DNA of 64,000 bases from Candidatus Blastococcus massiliensis AP3 (GCF_000582785.1 NZ_HG931174.1:1070342-1134341); one strand, 5' to 3'. Counted from the stretch's first letter, positions 52,915-63,614 are shown. Translations and numbers: made by a program. The notes: generated by a model not told the origin, from the letters alone.

Positions 52915-53622
52915 GTGACCGGGCACAATGCCGACGTGGACGATCTCCTGCGCGACCTCAGCCGTGTCACCCTCGCCGACCGGGACATCACCGAGGTGCT
53001 CACCGAGATCACCACGATCGCCGCGCGGGCCATCCCCGGGGCCGAGTCGGTGTCGACGACGCTGCTGCGTGGTGAGAAGCCGTTCACCGCCGCCTACTCC
53101 AGCCAGATGGCGCTGGACGCCGACGAGCTGCAGTACGACGAGGGCTACGGGCCCTGCATGGATGCCGGCCGTGGCGGTGTCGTGCTGCGCATCGACGACA
53201 TGGCGACGGAGCAGCGCTGGCCCCGGTACGCCCCCCGCGCCCACGCGCGGGGCGTCCGGAGCTCGCTGTCGGTGCCGCTCCCGTACCAGGGCAACTCCAT
53301 CGGCGCGCTGAACATCTACTCGGGACGGCCGAGCGCCTTCGACTCCGAGGAGTCGCTGAAGGCCGGCCGGGAGGTCGCCGAGGCGATCGCCGTGGCCATC
53401 GTCAACGCCGAGGCCCACGCGCGGCTGAGCGAGCAGGCGCAGAACCTGCAGCTGGCGATGGACTCGCGGGCCGTCATCGAGCAGGCCAAGGGGGTGCTCA
53501 TCGCCCAGCGGCGGGTGAGCGCCGACGAGGCGTTCGAGATCCTCCGCGACGCCTCGCAGCGCTACAACCGCAAGCTGCGCGACATCGCCACCGGCATCGT
53601 CGAGGCCGCGCAGACCCGCTAG
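52915..53622 (+). CDS. GAF and ANTAR domain protein
   Basis: A 235-residue protein with an N-terminal GAF domain (about 15-155: VLTEITTIAARAIPGAESVS, SSLSVPLPYQGNSIGALNIYS) and a C-terminal ANTAR RNA-binding module (SRAVIEQAKGVLIAQRRVSA, EAFEILRDASQRYNRKLRDI). ANTAR proteins act as transcription antiterminators on paired hairpins. The start is GTG 52915 (AGGGAGG upstream); GTG 52936 is also possible. Its TAG shares CTAG with the convergent nucleoside hydrolase stop. Confidence 0.9.
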   Translation: MTGHNADVDDLLRDLSRVTLADRDITEVLTEITTIAARAIPGAESVSTTLLRGEKPFTAAYSSQMALDADELQYDEGYGPCMDAGRGGVVLRIDDMATEQRWPRYAPRAHARGVRSSLSVPLPYQGNSIGALNIYSGRPSAFDSEESLKAGREVAEAIAVAIVNAEAHARLSEQAQNLQLAMDSRAVIEQAKGVLIAQRRVSADEAFEILRDASQRYNRKLRDIATGIVEAAQTR

Positions 53623-54578
53623 GCCGGGCGCGCCCCTCCGTCGAGGCGGGCCAGGCGCGAGACGAGGAAGGCGACCGCCGCCTCGGCGTCGACCGCCTCG
53701 GCCACCTGCACCGCATGCGGCGTGGAGGAGACCGCCCGACGGTCGACCAGCGTCTGGCCCCGGCCGGCACCGAGGGTCGTGTCCACGACGACGTCGCGCG
53801 GCGTCACCGTGAGCGTGCCGGGCGCGACGACCTCGGTCAGTGCGAGCGCGTCGTGCACGACCACGCCGGGGACGCCGTACGCCGTCCGTGCGTGGTCGAC
53901 GTACTGCTGCACGATCGCCGCCGCCGTCGCGCCGATCGGGCCCGCGGCGGCCACGCGGGCGATCCCCTCCTCGGTCAGCACCGTCGGCAGCGTGACGTCC
54001 AGCCCGACCATGACCGTGGGGATCGTCGACCCGAGAACGGCGGCCGCGGCCTCCGGGTCGGACCAGACGTTGAACTCCGCGGCCGGGGTGATGTTGCCGC
54101 CGCGGGCCGCCGATCCGCCCATGACCACCAGCCGGCCGATGCGGGCGGCGGCCTCCGGGTACACGGCCAGCAGCAGCGCGATGTTGGTGAGGGGTCCGAT
54201 GGCGGCGACCGTCACGGGGGCGGGCGAGGTGGTCAGCAGCTCCGCCAGGGCGACGACGGCCGGCCGCCGGTCGACCCCGGCGGGGGAGGGCGGCAGCTGC
54301 ACGCCACCGAGCCCGGCGTCGCCGTGCACGTGCCCGGCCCGCCGGGGCTGCGGGTGGACCAGCGCAGCCCGTGCGCCCGCGGCGACCGGCACGTCGGAGC
54401 GGCCGGCCAGGTGCAGCACGCGCCGGGCGTTCTCGGTCGTCTGCTCCAGGTCCACGTTGCCGTGCACGGTGGTGACCAGGCGCAGGTCGACCTCCGGGCT
54501 GGCCAGGGCGAGCAGGATCGCCAGCGCGTCGTCGATACCGGGGTCGGTGTCGATCACCAGGGGGACGGGGTCGGCCAC
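53619..54578 (-). CDS. nucleoside hydrolase (IunH-like)
   Basis: A 319-residue enzyme with the calcium-binding N-terminal motif IDTDPGIDDALAI, the segments VHGNVDLEQTTENA, AIGPLTNIALLL, VMGGSA, EFNVWSDPEAA and VVHDALAL, covering the active site. It cleaves ribonucleosides to base and ribose. GTG 54578 with GGGAGG upstream. It is preceded by an APC-family permease gene 29 bases away, which suggests a common operon. Confidence 0.92.
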   Translation of the reverse strand: MADPVPLVIDTDPGIDDALAILLALASPEVDLRLVTTVHGNVDLEQTTENARRVLHLAGRSDVPVAAGARAALVHPQPRRAGHVHGDAGLGGVQLPPSPAGVDRRPAVVALAELLTTSPAPVTVAAIGPLTNIALLLAVYPEAAARIGRLVVMGGSAARGGNITPAAEFNVWSDPEAAAAVLGSTIPTVMVGLDVTLPTVLTEEGIARVAAAGPIGATAAAIVQQYVDHARTAYGVPGVVVHDALALTEVVAPGTLTVTPRDVVVDTTLGAGRGQTLVDRRAVSSTPHAVQVAEAVDAEAAVAFLVSRLARLDGGARPA

Positions 54579-54607
54579 CGGCGCATCCTCCCAGTCGCCG
54601 CCGTGCC

Positions 54608-56002
54608 TCAGGAACCGGTCGACGTCGTCTCCTCCGCGAGGGGTTCGGGCGTGGCCCGCCACCACGGCGCCCGGGCCAGCAGGTACAGGACCACACCGAC
54701 GGCGAGGAGGATGCCGGCCCGCCCCCAGATGGCGGCTTCCTGCTGGAAGAGCAGCAGCACGCACGACGCCACGGCGAGCACCGGGATCACGGCCGGCACG
54801 CGGAAGTGGTCGGCGTCCACCCGGTCGGACCGCAGCACCAGGACGGCGATGTTGGTGCTCAGGAAGACGAACAGCAGGAGGAGGACGACGGTGTTCGCCA
54901 GATCGCCCACGCCGCCGGTGAGCGTGAGCGCGATCGCCACGAGGGTCGTGACGACGATCGCGACCCACGGCGTGCGGCGCTGCGGCAGGACCCGGGCCAG
55001 CGGGCGGGGGAGCAGTCCCTGCTCGGCCATGCCGAAGACCAGCCGGCTGGCCATGATCATGGTCAGCAGTGCGCCGTTGGCGACGGCGATCAGTGCGACG
55101 GCGCTGAACAGCCGGTCGGGGACGCCGACGTCGGCGGCCCGGACGACCTCCAGCAGCGGCCCGGAGGACCCGGCCAGGTCGTCCGGCGCCAGGACGATGG
55201 AGGCCGCCAGCCCGACGAGCACGTACACCACGCCGGCGACCAGCAGCGCACCGAACAGCGCGCGGGGGTAGACCCGACGGACGTCGCGCACCTCCTCGGC
55301 GACGTTGGCGGAGACCTCGAAGCCGACGAACGAGTAATAGGCGAGCAGCGCCGCGGCCAGGACGCCGGAGGTCACCGAGACACCCTCGGGGAACTCGGTG
55401 ACCCGGCCGACGTCGCCGTCCCCGCGGCCGAGCACCAGCGCGCCCAGGATGACGACGAGCACCAGACCGGAGACCTCGACGACGGTCATGACCACGTTCG
55501 CCCGCACCGATTCCTTGATGCCCCGGGCGTTCAGCAGGCCCACGAGCACGAGGAAGACGATCGCCGCGGGCACCGCCGGCACGTCGAGGAAGGCGTCGAG
55601 GTACTCGCCGCCGAACGCGAGTGACAGCGCGGCGGCGCTCGTCACGCCGGCGGCGAGCATGCAGTAGCCGACCAGGAACGAGACCAGGGGGCTGCGGTAG
55701 GCGCGCTGGGCGAAGACCGCCGAGCCGCCGGCCCGGGGGTACTTGGTCACCAGTTCGGCGAAGGACGCCGCCGTGAGCATCGCGAGGACGAGGGCGACCA
55801 GCATCGGTACCCACACCGCGCCGCCGACCTCGCCGGCGATCTCCCCGACCAGTGCGTAGACGCCGGCGCCGAGCACGTCGCCGAGGATGAACAGGAACAG
55901 CAGGCGGCCGGTGACCGCCCTGCGCAACCGGGTGTCCTCACCTCCGCCGTCCTGCGGGGGAGCGGACGGGGCTCGGTCACCGACTCGGTCGTGATCACGC
56001 AC
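54608..56002 (-). CDS. APC superfamily amino acid permease
   Basis: A 464-residue transporter with 12 hydrophobic segments. The first is the family-typical LFLFILGDVLGAGVYALVG, followed by segments such as GLLNARGIKESVRANVVMTV and SFVGFEVSANVAEEV. It resembles the cationic amino acid/APC group; the substrate cannot be read from the sequence, and coupling to the nucleoside hydrolase might suggest a nucleobase or amine. The start is GTG 56002; a weak ribosome site leaves an earlier start possible. Confidence 0.85.
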   Translation of the reverse strand: MRDHDRVGDRAPSAPPQDGGGEDTRLRRAVTGRLLFLFILGDVLGAGVYALVGEIAGEVGGAVWVPMLVALVLAMLTAASFAELVTKYPRAGGSAVFAQRAYRSPLVSFLVGYCMLAAGVTSAAALSLAFGGEYLDAFLDVPAVPAAIVFLVLVGLLNARGIKESVRANVVMTVVEVSGLVLVVILGALVLGRGDGDVGRVTEFPEGVSVTSGVLAAALLAYYSFVGFEVSANVAEEVRDVRRVYPRALFGALLVAGVVYVLVGLAASIVLAPDDLAGSSGPLLEVVRAADVGVPDRLFSAVALIAVANGALLTMIMASRLVFGMAEQGLLPRPLARVLPQRRTPWVAIVVTTLVAIALTLTGGVGDLANTVVLLLLFVFLSTNIAVLVLRSDRVDADHFRVPAVIPVLAVASCVLLLFQQEAAIWGRAGILLAVGVVLYLLARAPWWRATPEPLAEETTSTGS

Positions 56003-56329
56003 GCGCCGAGTGTGGGAGCGCCCGGGGGGCTCAGCAATTCGGCCCCGACCCGATCGGCGTACCCCGGCCGCCGACACGCGGGCGCGCCGCCGGCAGGACC
56101 ACGTCACCGACCCGGGGCCGAGCCGTTTCCACGCTCGGGAGTCGTCTTTTGTCGACAAGTGACCGCGCTGGGGAATGGGTCACCGGCCGCTTCGGAATGG
56201 CTGCGCAACGGTTCGGTCACGCGCATTCCAGGAGGTGTCCGGAATGGCGGACGCAGCCGTCCCGATTGCCTAGTTTTCTCCTTGTCCGCGACACCTTCCC
56301 CGGTCGCGGACATGACTTCAGGAGGCGAC
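56003..56329. promoter_or_regulatory. upstream region with repeated GGAATGG motifs and a leader hairpin
   Basis: GGAATGG occurs at 56172-56178, 56194-56200 and 56241-56247, the first two 22 bases apart (two helical turns), plus the inverted GCATTCC at 56223-56229. A 10-base palindrome TTGTCGACAA is at 56149-56158. GTCCGCGAC and its complement (56284-56292, 56303-56311) form a 9-bp hairpin just before the ribosome site AGGAGG of the next gene. No gene is seen in these 327 bases. The motifs may bind a regulator. Confidence 0.5.
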
Positions 56330-57133
56330 ATGAGCAGCAGCGGAGCGATCCTCGCGGTCGACGTCGCCGCCGGTGGGACCTCCGCCGAGAGCGCCTCCTC
56401 GCTGGCCGGCCTGATCGACGTGCTGGACCGGGCGGACGGACCGCAGTCCCGGCTGCGCTCGCGCCCGGTGCACACCGGCGCGTTCCGCGCGAGCGGGCGG
56501 CAGACCCCGCTGCGCTCCGTGCAGCCCGCGCCGTCGGCGCGGGCGGAGCGGCTGCCCGCCGCCCCCGCGATGCGGACCCCGCGCGTCACGGTCGTGCCGG
56601 AGCCCGAGCGCCGGCCGATCACCGGACTGCGCGACCTCACGCGGCGGATCGCCCTCTGGGGCGGCGGAACCGACGGCGAGTACCTGGCCTGGCGGACGCC
56701 GGCTCCCGCGCCCCGTCCCTCGCGGCGGGCGGCGCTGCGCGCGCTCACCCGCCGGATCGCCCGCTGGGGCGCCGGTCCGAACGGCGAGTACCTCGCCTGG
56801 GGCGCTCCCGTCCCGGTGCCGGCTCCGCGGCCGGTGGACCCGCCTGTGGTCCTCCGCGAGCTGCCCAGCACCCCCACGATCAGGCCCGCGGCGCCTTCCC
56901 CCGCTGCGGCTCTCCTTCCCCCGCCGCCGGCGCCGTCTCCCGGTACGAGGCCGCCCGGTCTGCGGTGGGCCCCGCCGCCTCCCGGATGGCCGCAGCCGCC
57001 GGCGTGGGCGGTTCCGCCGCAGGCGCGGACCACGCGGACCCAACCGCTCTCGCTGGTCCGGTCCGCCCCTGTCCGTCCCGTCGGGACGGCGAGGTCGCCG
57101 TCGGCGGACACCCGCGCCGGCCCGGCCCCCTGA
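56330..57133 (+). CDS. unrecognised protein with two copies of an LTRRIAxWG motif
   Basis: A 267-residue protein starting MSSSGAILAVDVAAGGTSAE behind the strong ribosome site AGGAGG. It has no transmembrane segment or signal peptide. Two near-repeats of about 35 residues, at roughly 100-135 and 140-170, read LTRRIAxWGxGxxGEYLAW, each followed by a Pro/Ala/Arg stretch. The remainder is Pro/Arg-rich. I do not recognise a domain. The repeats look like short amphipathic binding motifs, perhaps for a protein partner. Codon use suits the genome. Confidence 0.7.
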   Translation: MSSSGAILAVDVAAGGTSAESASSLAGLIDVLDRADGPQSRLRSRPVHTGAFRASGRQTPLRSVQPAPSARAERLPAAPAMRTPRVTVVPEPERRPITGLRDLTRRIALWGGGTDGEYLAWRTPAPAPRPSRRAALRALTRRIARWGAGPNGEYLAWGAPVPVPAPRPVDPPVVLRELPSTPTIRPAAPSPAAALLPPPPAPSPGTRPPGLRWAPPPPGWPQPPAWAVPPQARTTRTQPLSLVRSAPVRPVGTARSPSADTRAGPAP

Positions 57134-57810
57134 CCACCCCTGCGCGACCACGGCCGCCGGCCGCCGGACGCCGTCCTCCGCTCCGCCCCGAGCACGCCGG
57201 AACCGGGTCCCCGCCCCCACGGGGACCGCGACCGCAGCCTCGGTCTCCGAGCCCGTCCCCCTCCGGGGCCGATCTCGGCGAACCACCGGCCCACCTCCGA
57301 CGGTGCCCCTCCGGGCGCCGGTAGACCTCTCCGCTCGACGAATCGCGCCTCGACCTCCCGCCGACTGCATCAGGCAGCGCGCGGACCCTCCAGGGAGGCG
57401 CAGATCGTCGACGGGGCGTCCGACCGGCACCCGGATCCGTCGAGGCGAGACCAACAGGCCTGTCGGTGCCCGTGCGACACGAGAGCCCTCGTGCCCGCCC
57501 CGGGTCTCTGACCGACACCGCCTGGCCGGCTGGACGCCGAGGCTCGCGACGACCGGCGCGGTCCACCCGGACCGGCTGTGCCGAGACGCTGCCGATGCTG
57601 GACGACGCCCCCGGCCCCGCTGTGGGAGCGCCCGGACGAACTCCTCGTCCCCGCACGATCCACCACAGGGCGCCTGTCCGGGACCTCTCCCGGGCGGGCG
57701 CCCTGTGCCGTTTCCCCCCGCCCGCCCCCGCGCCGTCGCCGTCGGGCAGGGAGGATGGTCCCCACGCGCCGTGTGGCGCACCGGACTCCGGCTCCCAGGG
57801 GAGGCACGAC
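57134..57810. other. 677-base gap with a branched hairpin
   Basis: No gene can be supported here. An 11-bp stem (57664-57674 with 57697-57707) encloses an inner 6-bp stem (57678-57683 with 57688-57693), together a good terminator or transcript-processing hairpin, 104 bases upstream of the phosphatase gene. The rest is low-complexity Pro/Arg-type sequence in all frames. Confidence 0.5.
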
Positions 57811-60369
57811 GTGAGCGCGCTCGACCCGGCCGTCGGCGACCGCACGGCGGCCGTCCACCGGCTGGAGGCGACCGCCGTCGGCTCGCGGGCGCTCCAGCGG
57901 CTCACCGCCCTGGCCGTCCAGCTGCTCGGCGCCGACGCCGTCCAGGTCTCCCTGTTCAGCGACGTCGAGGTGGTGCTCGTGGGCACCGGCCTGCCGCCGG
58001 GCACGGTGGGCATCCAGGTGCCGCTGGCGGAGTCGCTGTGCGCGGTGACCGGCGGCGCCTTCCCGGATCCCGTCGTTGCGCCGGACGCCCGGAGCGATCC
58101 GCGGCTGGCCCCCCTGCCGCCGGTCGTCGCCGGTGACGTCGGCAGCTACCTGGGCATCCCGCTGACCGTTTTCGAAGGCCAGGTGGTCGGCGCGCTCTCG
58201 GCGTTCGGTCGCGACCCCCGTGCCTGGTCCGACGCGGACATCGCCCTGCTCCGCCAGCTCGGCGACTCCGTCGCGACCGAACTGCAGCTCGCCGCCCAGG
58301 TCCGGGAGCTCGAGTCCAGCCGGCTGGCGTTCGAACTGGCCATCGACGCCGCCGGCATCGGCAGCTTCGACTGGAACCTGGTCACCGGCCGGCTCGTCTG
58401 GGACAGCCGGCTCCAGGAGCTGTTCGGGTTCGGCCCCGGAGACTTCGGCGAGACGATCGACGCCTTCTCCGCCCGCTGCCACCCGGACGACGTGGGCCGG
58501 GTCATGGACGCGCTGCAGAGCGCCATCGACACCGTGGGCGACTACGAGGCCGAGTTCCGCGTGGTGCTCCCCTCGGGCGAGACCCGGTGGATCGCCGCCC
58601 GCGGGCGGGCCGTCGCCGACGACGGCGGCGTCGCGGTCCGGCTGCTGGGCGCGGGGTACGACACGACCGACCAGCGGCACGCCGACGCCCGCGTCGCCCG
58701 GGTCATGGAGTCGGTGAAGTCGGCCTTCTTCTCCCTGAGCAGGGACTGGCGGTTCACCTACCTCAATGCCGAGGCCGAACGGGTGCTGAGCGCCTCCCGC
58801 GAGGACCTCATCGGTCAGGTCGTCTGGGACGCCTTCCCCGATGCCGTCGACTCGGAGTTCGGCGTCCGCTACCGCGCCGCCGTGTCCAGCGGCCGCGAGC
58901 AGCTGTTCGAGGCCTACTACCCCGCGCCGCTGGACGCCTGGTACGAGGTGCGGGCCTGGCCGGGGCCGGAGGGCCTGTCGGTCTCCTTCCTCGACGTGAC
59001 CGAGCGCCGCCGGGCGGAGCGGCAGGCGCGCCGGAGCACCGCCCGGCTGCGACTGGTCGCGGAGAGCACCGCGGCCCTGTCGGAGCGCCTGGCCGGTGGC
59101 GCGGGCGAGGAGGCCGCGCTGCAGAAGGTCGCCGAGACGCTGGTCCCGGTGCTCGGCGACTGGGTGATCGCCAGCCTGGTCGACGAGGACGGCCGGTTGA
59201 GCGACGTCGTGTCGTGGCACCGCGACCCGGCCATGCGGCCGGTCGTGGCCCGGTACTCGGCGCTGCGGCTGGCCTCGCTGCCACCGCACGCCCCCATCCT
59301 GCGGGCGCTCGCCTCCGGTCAGCCCCGGGAGGTCCCCGACCTCCCGGCGGCGATCGGCCGGACGCTGCCGGACGGCGAGGTCAGCGACGTCTTCCGTCAG
59401 CTGTCCCCGCAGTCCGCGGTCGTCCTCCCGCTCGCCGCCCGGGGCCGCACGCTCGGAGCCCTGAGCGTCTACCGCCCCTCCGAGCGGCAGCGGGCCGACG
59501 CGGAGGACGTCGCCACCCTCCGCGACATCGCCGACCGCGTGGCGCTGGCCCTGGACAACTCGCGCCTGTACGAGCAGCAGCGGCGGCTGGCCGAGGGGCT
59601 GCAGCGCAGCATGCTCACCGACCCGCCCGAGCCCGACCACGCCGAGATCGTCGTCCGCTACCTGCCGGCCGTGCAGGTCGCCGAGGTGGGGGGCGACTGG
59701 TACGACGCGTTCCTGCAGCCGACCGGCGCGACCGTGCTGGTGATCGGCGACGTGGTCGGGCACGACACCGCGGCCGCCGCGGCGATGGGGCAGCTGCGCG
59801 GGATGCTGCGCGGCATCGGGTATCGGGCGGGCATCGGGCCGGCCGGCATCCTCTCCGAACTCGACGCCGCCATCGAGGGCCTGGGCATGGGCACGATGGC
59901 CACCGCCGCCATCGCGCGGGTGGAGCAGACGCCCGAGGACCGGGCGCGGGGGTTCACCCGGCTGCGCTGGTCCAACGCCGGGCATCCGCCGCCGTTGCTG
60001 CTGCACGCCGACGGCCGGATCGAAGAGCTCGCCACCGAGCGCGCGGAGCTCATGCTCGGCGTGGATCCCGCCGCGCGTCGCACCGAATCCCTGGTGACCG
60101 TGCGCCGCGGGGCCACGTTGCTCCTGTACACCGACGGCCTCGTCGAGGGCCGGGACCTGCCGCTGGACGAGGGCATCGCCCGGTTGCGCGAGGTGTTCGC
60201 GGAACTGGCGCACCGGCCGCTGGGCGAGCTGTGCGACGAGGTCATCGCGCGGCTCCGTCCGGAGGGACTGCAGGACGACGTGGCGCTGGTCGCCATCCGG
60301 CTGCACCCCGAGGACGAGCCGCGGCCGCGCGAGGCCGGCCCGGAGGAGCTGCCGCCGGCGGCGAGCTGA
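57811..60369 (+). CDS. GAF-PAS-PAS-GAF-PP2C (SpoIIE-type) phosphatase
   Basis: An 852-residue cytoplasmic sensor phosphatase. A GAF domain (about 25-165), two PAS domains (175-300 with DWNLVTGRLVWD; 305-410 with YLNAEAERVLSAS), a second GAF (420-590) and a PP2C/SpoIIE phosphatase domain (605-835). Metal-binding aspartates are in VGGDWYDAF, VIGDVVGHD, LLLYTDGLVEGRD and DDVALVAI. Such proteins dephosphorylate STAS anti-anti-sigma factors. The convergent HATPase gene, 4 bases after the stop, is a plausible counterpart. GTG 57811 with GGGGAGG upstream. Confidence 0.93.
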   Translation: MSALDPAVGDRTAAVHRLEATAVGSRALQRLTALAVQLLGADAVQVSLFSDVEVVLVGTGLPPGTVGIQVPLAESLCAVTGGAFPDPVVAPDARSDPRLAPLPPVVAGDVGSYLGIPLTVFEGQVVGALSAFGRDPRAWSDADIALLRQLGDSVATELQLAAQVRELESSRLAFELAIDAAGIGSFDWNLVTGRLVWDSRLQELFGFGPGDFGETIDAFSARCHPDDVGRVMDALQSAIDTVGDYEAEFRVVLPSGETRWIAARGRAVADDGGVAVRLLGAGYDTTDQRHADARVARVMESVKSAFFSLSRDWRFTYLNAEAERVLSASREDLIGQVVWDAFPDAVDSEFGVRYRAAVSSGREQLFEAYYPAPLDAWYEVRAWPGPEGLSVSFLDVTERRRAERQARRSTARLRLVAESTAALSERLAGGAGEEAALQKVAETLVPVLGDWVIASLVDEDGRLSDVVSWHRDPAMRPVVARYSALRLASLPPHAPILRALASGQPREVPDLPAAIGRTLPDGEVSDVFRQLSPQSAVVLPLAARGRTLGALSVYRPSERQRADAEDVATLRDIADRVALALDNSRLYEQQRRLAEGLQRSMLTDPPEPDHAEIVVRYLPAVQVAEVGGDWYDAFLQPTGATVLVIGDVVGHDTAAAAAMGQLRGMLRGIGYRAGIGPAGILSELDAAIEGLGMGTMATAAIARVEQTPEDRARGFTRLRWSNAGHPPPLLLHADGRIEELATERAELMLGVDPAARRTESLVTVRRGATLLLYTDGLVEGRDLPLDEGIARLREVFAELAHRPLGELCDEVIARLRPEGLQDDVALVAIRLHPEDEPRPREAGPEELPPAAS

Positions 60370-60373
60370 CCGG

Positions 60374-60811
60374 TCAGGAGCGGGGGAGCAGCGCCCAGAC
60401 GTGCTTGGCGCCGCCGCTGGCGTACCAGCCGTGCAGCCGGGCCATCCGGGCGATGAGGTAGAGGCCCAGGCCGCCCTCGCTGGGATCGCGGCCGATCGCC
60501 GGGGTGGGGGGCTGCGACGCGGCGGAGTCCGAGACCTCGATGAGGTAGGAGTCGGACGTCAGGCGCAGGGCGGCCTCCACCCGGCCGCCACCGTGCCGCA
60601 GGGCGTTCGAGGCCATCTCGTCGAGGGCGAGGATGAGCTGGTCGAGCACGTCGGCGTCGATGCCGGCCGCCTCGATGGACCGGCGGACCTCGGCCCGCAT
60701 GGCCGGGAGCTGGGCGACGTCGTGCAGCTGCCAGTGCAGGACCGGTGTGGCGTGGGGTGCGGGCGCGGACGGCCAGGCGTGACCCTGATCCGGCCCGTTC
60801 ACGCGCTGCAT
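60374..60811 (-). CDS. HATPase, anti-sigma-factor-like ATP-binding protein
   Basis: A 145-residue paralogue of the HATPase at 52293-52808: HWQLHDVAQLPAMRAEVRRS, N box LDEMASNALRHGGG, G1 EVSDSAASQP, GGLGLYLIARMARLHGWYAS, ending KHVWALLPRS. It is likely a serine kinase acting on an anti-anti-sigma factor. It converges with the SpoIIE-type phosphatase gene. The short upstream region (60812-60899) separates it from thiE. Confidence 0.88.
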   Translation of the reverse strand: MQRVNGPDQGHAWPSAPAPHATPVLHWQLHDVAQLPAMRAEVRRSIEAAGIDADVLDQLILALDEMASNALRHGGGRVEAALRLTSDSYLIEVSDSAASQPPTPAIGRDPSEGGLGLYLIARMARLHGWYASGGAKHVWALLPRS

Positions 60812-60899
60812 CCTCGCAATCCCTGGCCTCCGGAGATGGCAGGCCAAACAACTACGTATGGGCTCGGCAGAGCCTGGCCAAACCTGGATGCGACGTACA

Positions 60900-62284
<1,385 letters not shown>

Positions 62285-62485
62285 TCAGCCTCCTGCGGTC
62301 GCGGCGAGCACCTCGACGGCGTCGCCGGATGTCAGCGGGGTCTGTGCCCACGAGCTGCGTGGGACGACGTCGCCGTTGCGGGCCACCGCGACGCGGTCGT
62401 GCCCGCCGGCGCGGGCGGCCACGAGGTCGGCCACCGTGGCGCCGTCGTCCAGCTCCACCCGGTCGCCGTTGACGGTCACGTGCAT
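62285..62485 (-). CDS. thiS: sulfur carrier protein ThiS
   Basis: A 66-residue ubiquitin-like protein ending in the required Gly-Gly (ATAGG). The beta-grasp pattern (MHVTVNGDRVELDDGATVAD, AVARNGDVVPRSSW) is typical. It carries sulfur as a C-terminal thiocarboxylate to ThiG. It lies between thiO and thiG, one base after the thiO stop. Confidence 0.95.
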   Translation of the reverse strand: MHVTVNGDRVELDDGATVADLVAARAGGHDRVAVARNGDVVPRSSWAQTPLTSGDAVEVLAATAGG

Positions 62486-62486
62486 C

Positions 62487-63614
62487 TCAGCGTCCTTCCG
62501 ACGTGCCGACGGCGAACCGGTCGGCGGTGAACGGTGCGGCCACCTCGGGCAGGATGCCCGTCGCCAGCAGCTCGGCGGTCGCCTCCGCCGTGACGGGGGT
62601 GAGCAGCACGCCGTTGCGGTGGTGCCCGGTCGCGAGCACGAGACCGGGCAGCGAGGAGTATCCGAGCAGCGGGGCGTTGTCCGGGGTGCCGGGGCGCCAG
62701 CGGGCCAGGGTCTCGATCAGTTCGAGCTCCTCCACCTCCGGCACGACCTCGATCGCGTCGTGCAGCAGGTCGTGCACGCCGCCGGCGGTCACCCGGGCAT
62801 CGAAGCCGCGGTCCTCCACGGTGGCCCCGACGATCACGCCGCCGTCGCCGTAGGGGACGAGGTAGACGTGCCGGCCACGGACCAGGGCGCGGACGGTGTG
62901 CTCGAGCAGCCCCTCCGCGCCGGCCAGCCGCAGGATCTGCCCCTTCACCGGCCGGACGGGCAGCGGCGGGACGCCGGGCAGCGCGCCGCTGTGCGCGCCC
63001 AGGGCGAGCACGGTGGTCCCGGCCGGGAGGACGCCGCCCGACGCCAGGCGCACGCCCGCGGCGCGGCCGTCCTCGACGACCACCTCGGCCACCCGCTCGC
63101 CGACCAGTTCCACGCCCACCCCGCGGGTGGCGGCCAGCAGCGCGGCGTGCACCGCCCGGCCGTCCACCGAGTGGTCGCCCTCGACGAGCAGCCCACCGCG
63201 GACCCGGGGGGTGAGCGCGGGCTCGCGCCGGCGGGCCTCCCGGGGCGTCAGCCGCCCGGCACGCAGACCCAGCTCGTGCTGGAACAGCAGCAGCGAGTCG
63301 AGTTCGCGGACGTCGTCCTCGTCGAAGCCGACCACCAGCGTGCCGGCGGTGCGCAGCCCCACCTGCATCCCGGACGCGGCCTCGAGCTCGGCGGCGAAGG
63401 CGGGCCAGCCCGCCAGCGAGGCTAGACCGAGCCGCAGCAGGCGCTCCTCCCGGTACCCGGCCTCGGCCACCGGGGCGAGCATCCCGGCCGCGGCGGCGGA
63501 CGCGCCGGCCCCCGGGGCGTCGTCCACGACGGTCACCGACAGACCCCGCCGGGCGGCCCGCCAGGCGACCGCCAGCCCGACCAGCCCCCCGCCGGCGACG
63601 ACGACGTCGGTCAT
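62487..63614 (-). CDS. thiO: glycine oxidase ThiO
   Basis: A 375-residue FAD amine oxidase. The N-terminal Rossmann motif is VVVAGGGLVGLAVAWRAARR, with later segments GAGASAAAAGMLAPVAEAGY, VRPVKGQILRL and TGHHRNGVLLTPVTAE. It oxidises glycine to the dehydroglycine used by ThiG. ATG 63614 overlaps the stop of the upstream transporter gene (ATGA). Confidence 0.95.
   Translation of the reverse strand: MTDVVVAGGGLVGLAVAWRAARRGLSVTVVDDAPGAGASAAAAGMLAPVAEAGYREERLLRLGLASLAGWPAFAAELEAASGMQVGLRTAGTLVVGFDEDDVRELDSLLLFQHELGLRAGRLTPREARRREPALTPRVRGGLLVEGDHSVDGRAVHAALLAATRGVGVELVGERVAEVVVEDGRAAGVRLASGGVLPAGTTVLALGAHSGALPGVPPLPVRPVKGQILRLAGAEGLLEHTVRALVRGRHVYLVPYGDGGVIVGATVEDRGFDARVTAGGVHDLLHDAIEVVPEVEELELIETLARWRPGTPDNAPLLGYSSLPGLVLATGHHRNGVLLTPVTAEATAELLATGILPEVAAPFTADRFAVGTSEGR

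Noticed and set aside
51691-54696. Minus-strand ORF of 1001 codons
   Set aside because: It crosses PilZ, HATPase, GAF-ANTAR and nucleoside hydrolase genes, all of which have clear motifs in other frames.
57370-60306. Minus-strand ORF of 978 codons opposite the SpoIIE-type gene
   Set aside because: A typical antisense frame of GC-rich coding sequence, without any domain; the plus strand carries GAF, PAS and PP2C motifs.
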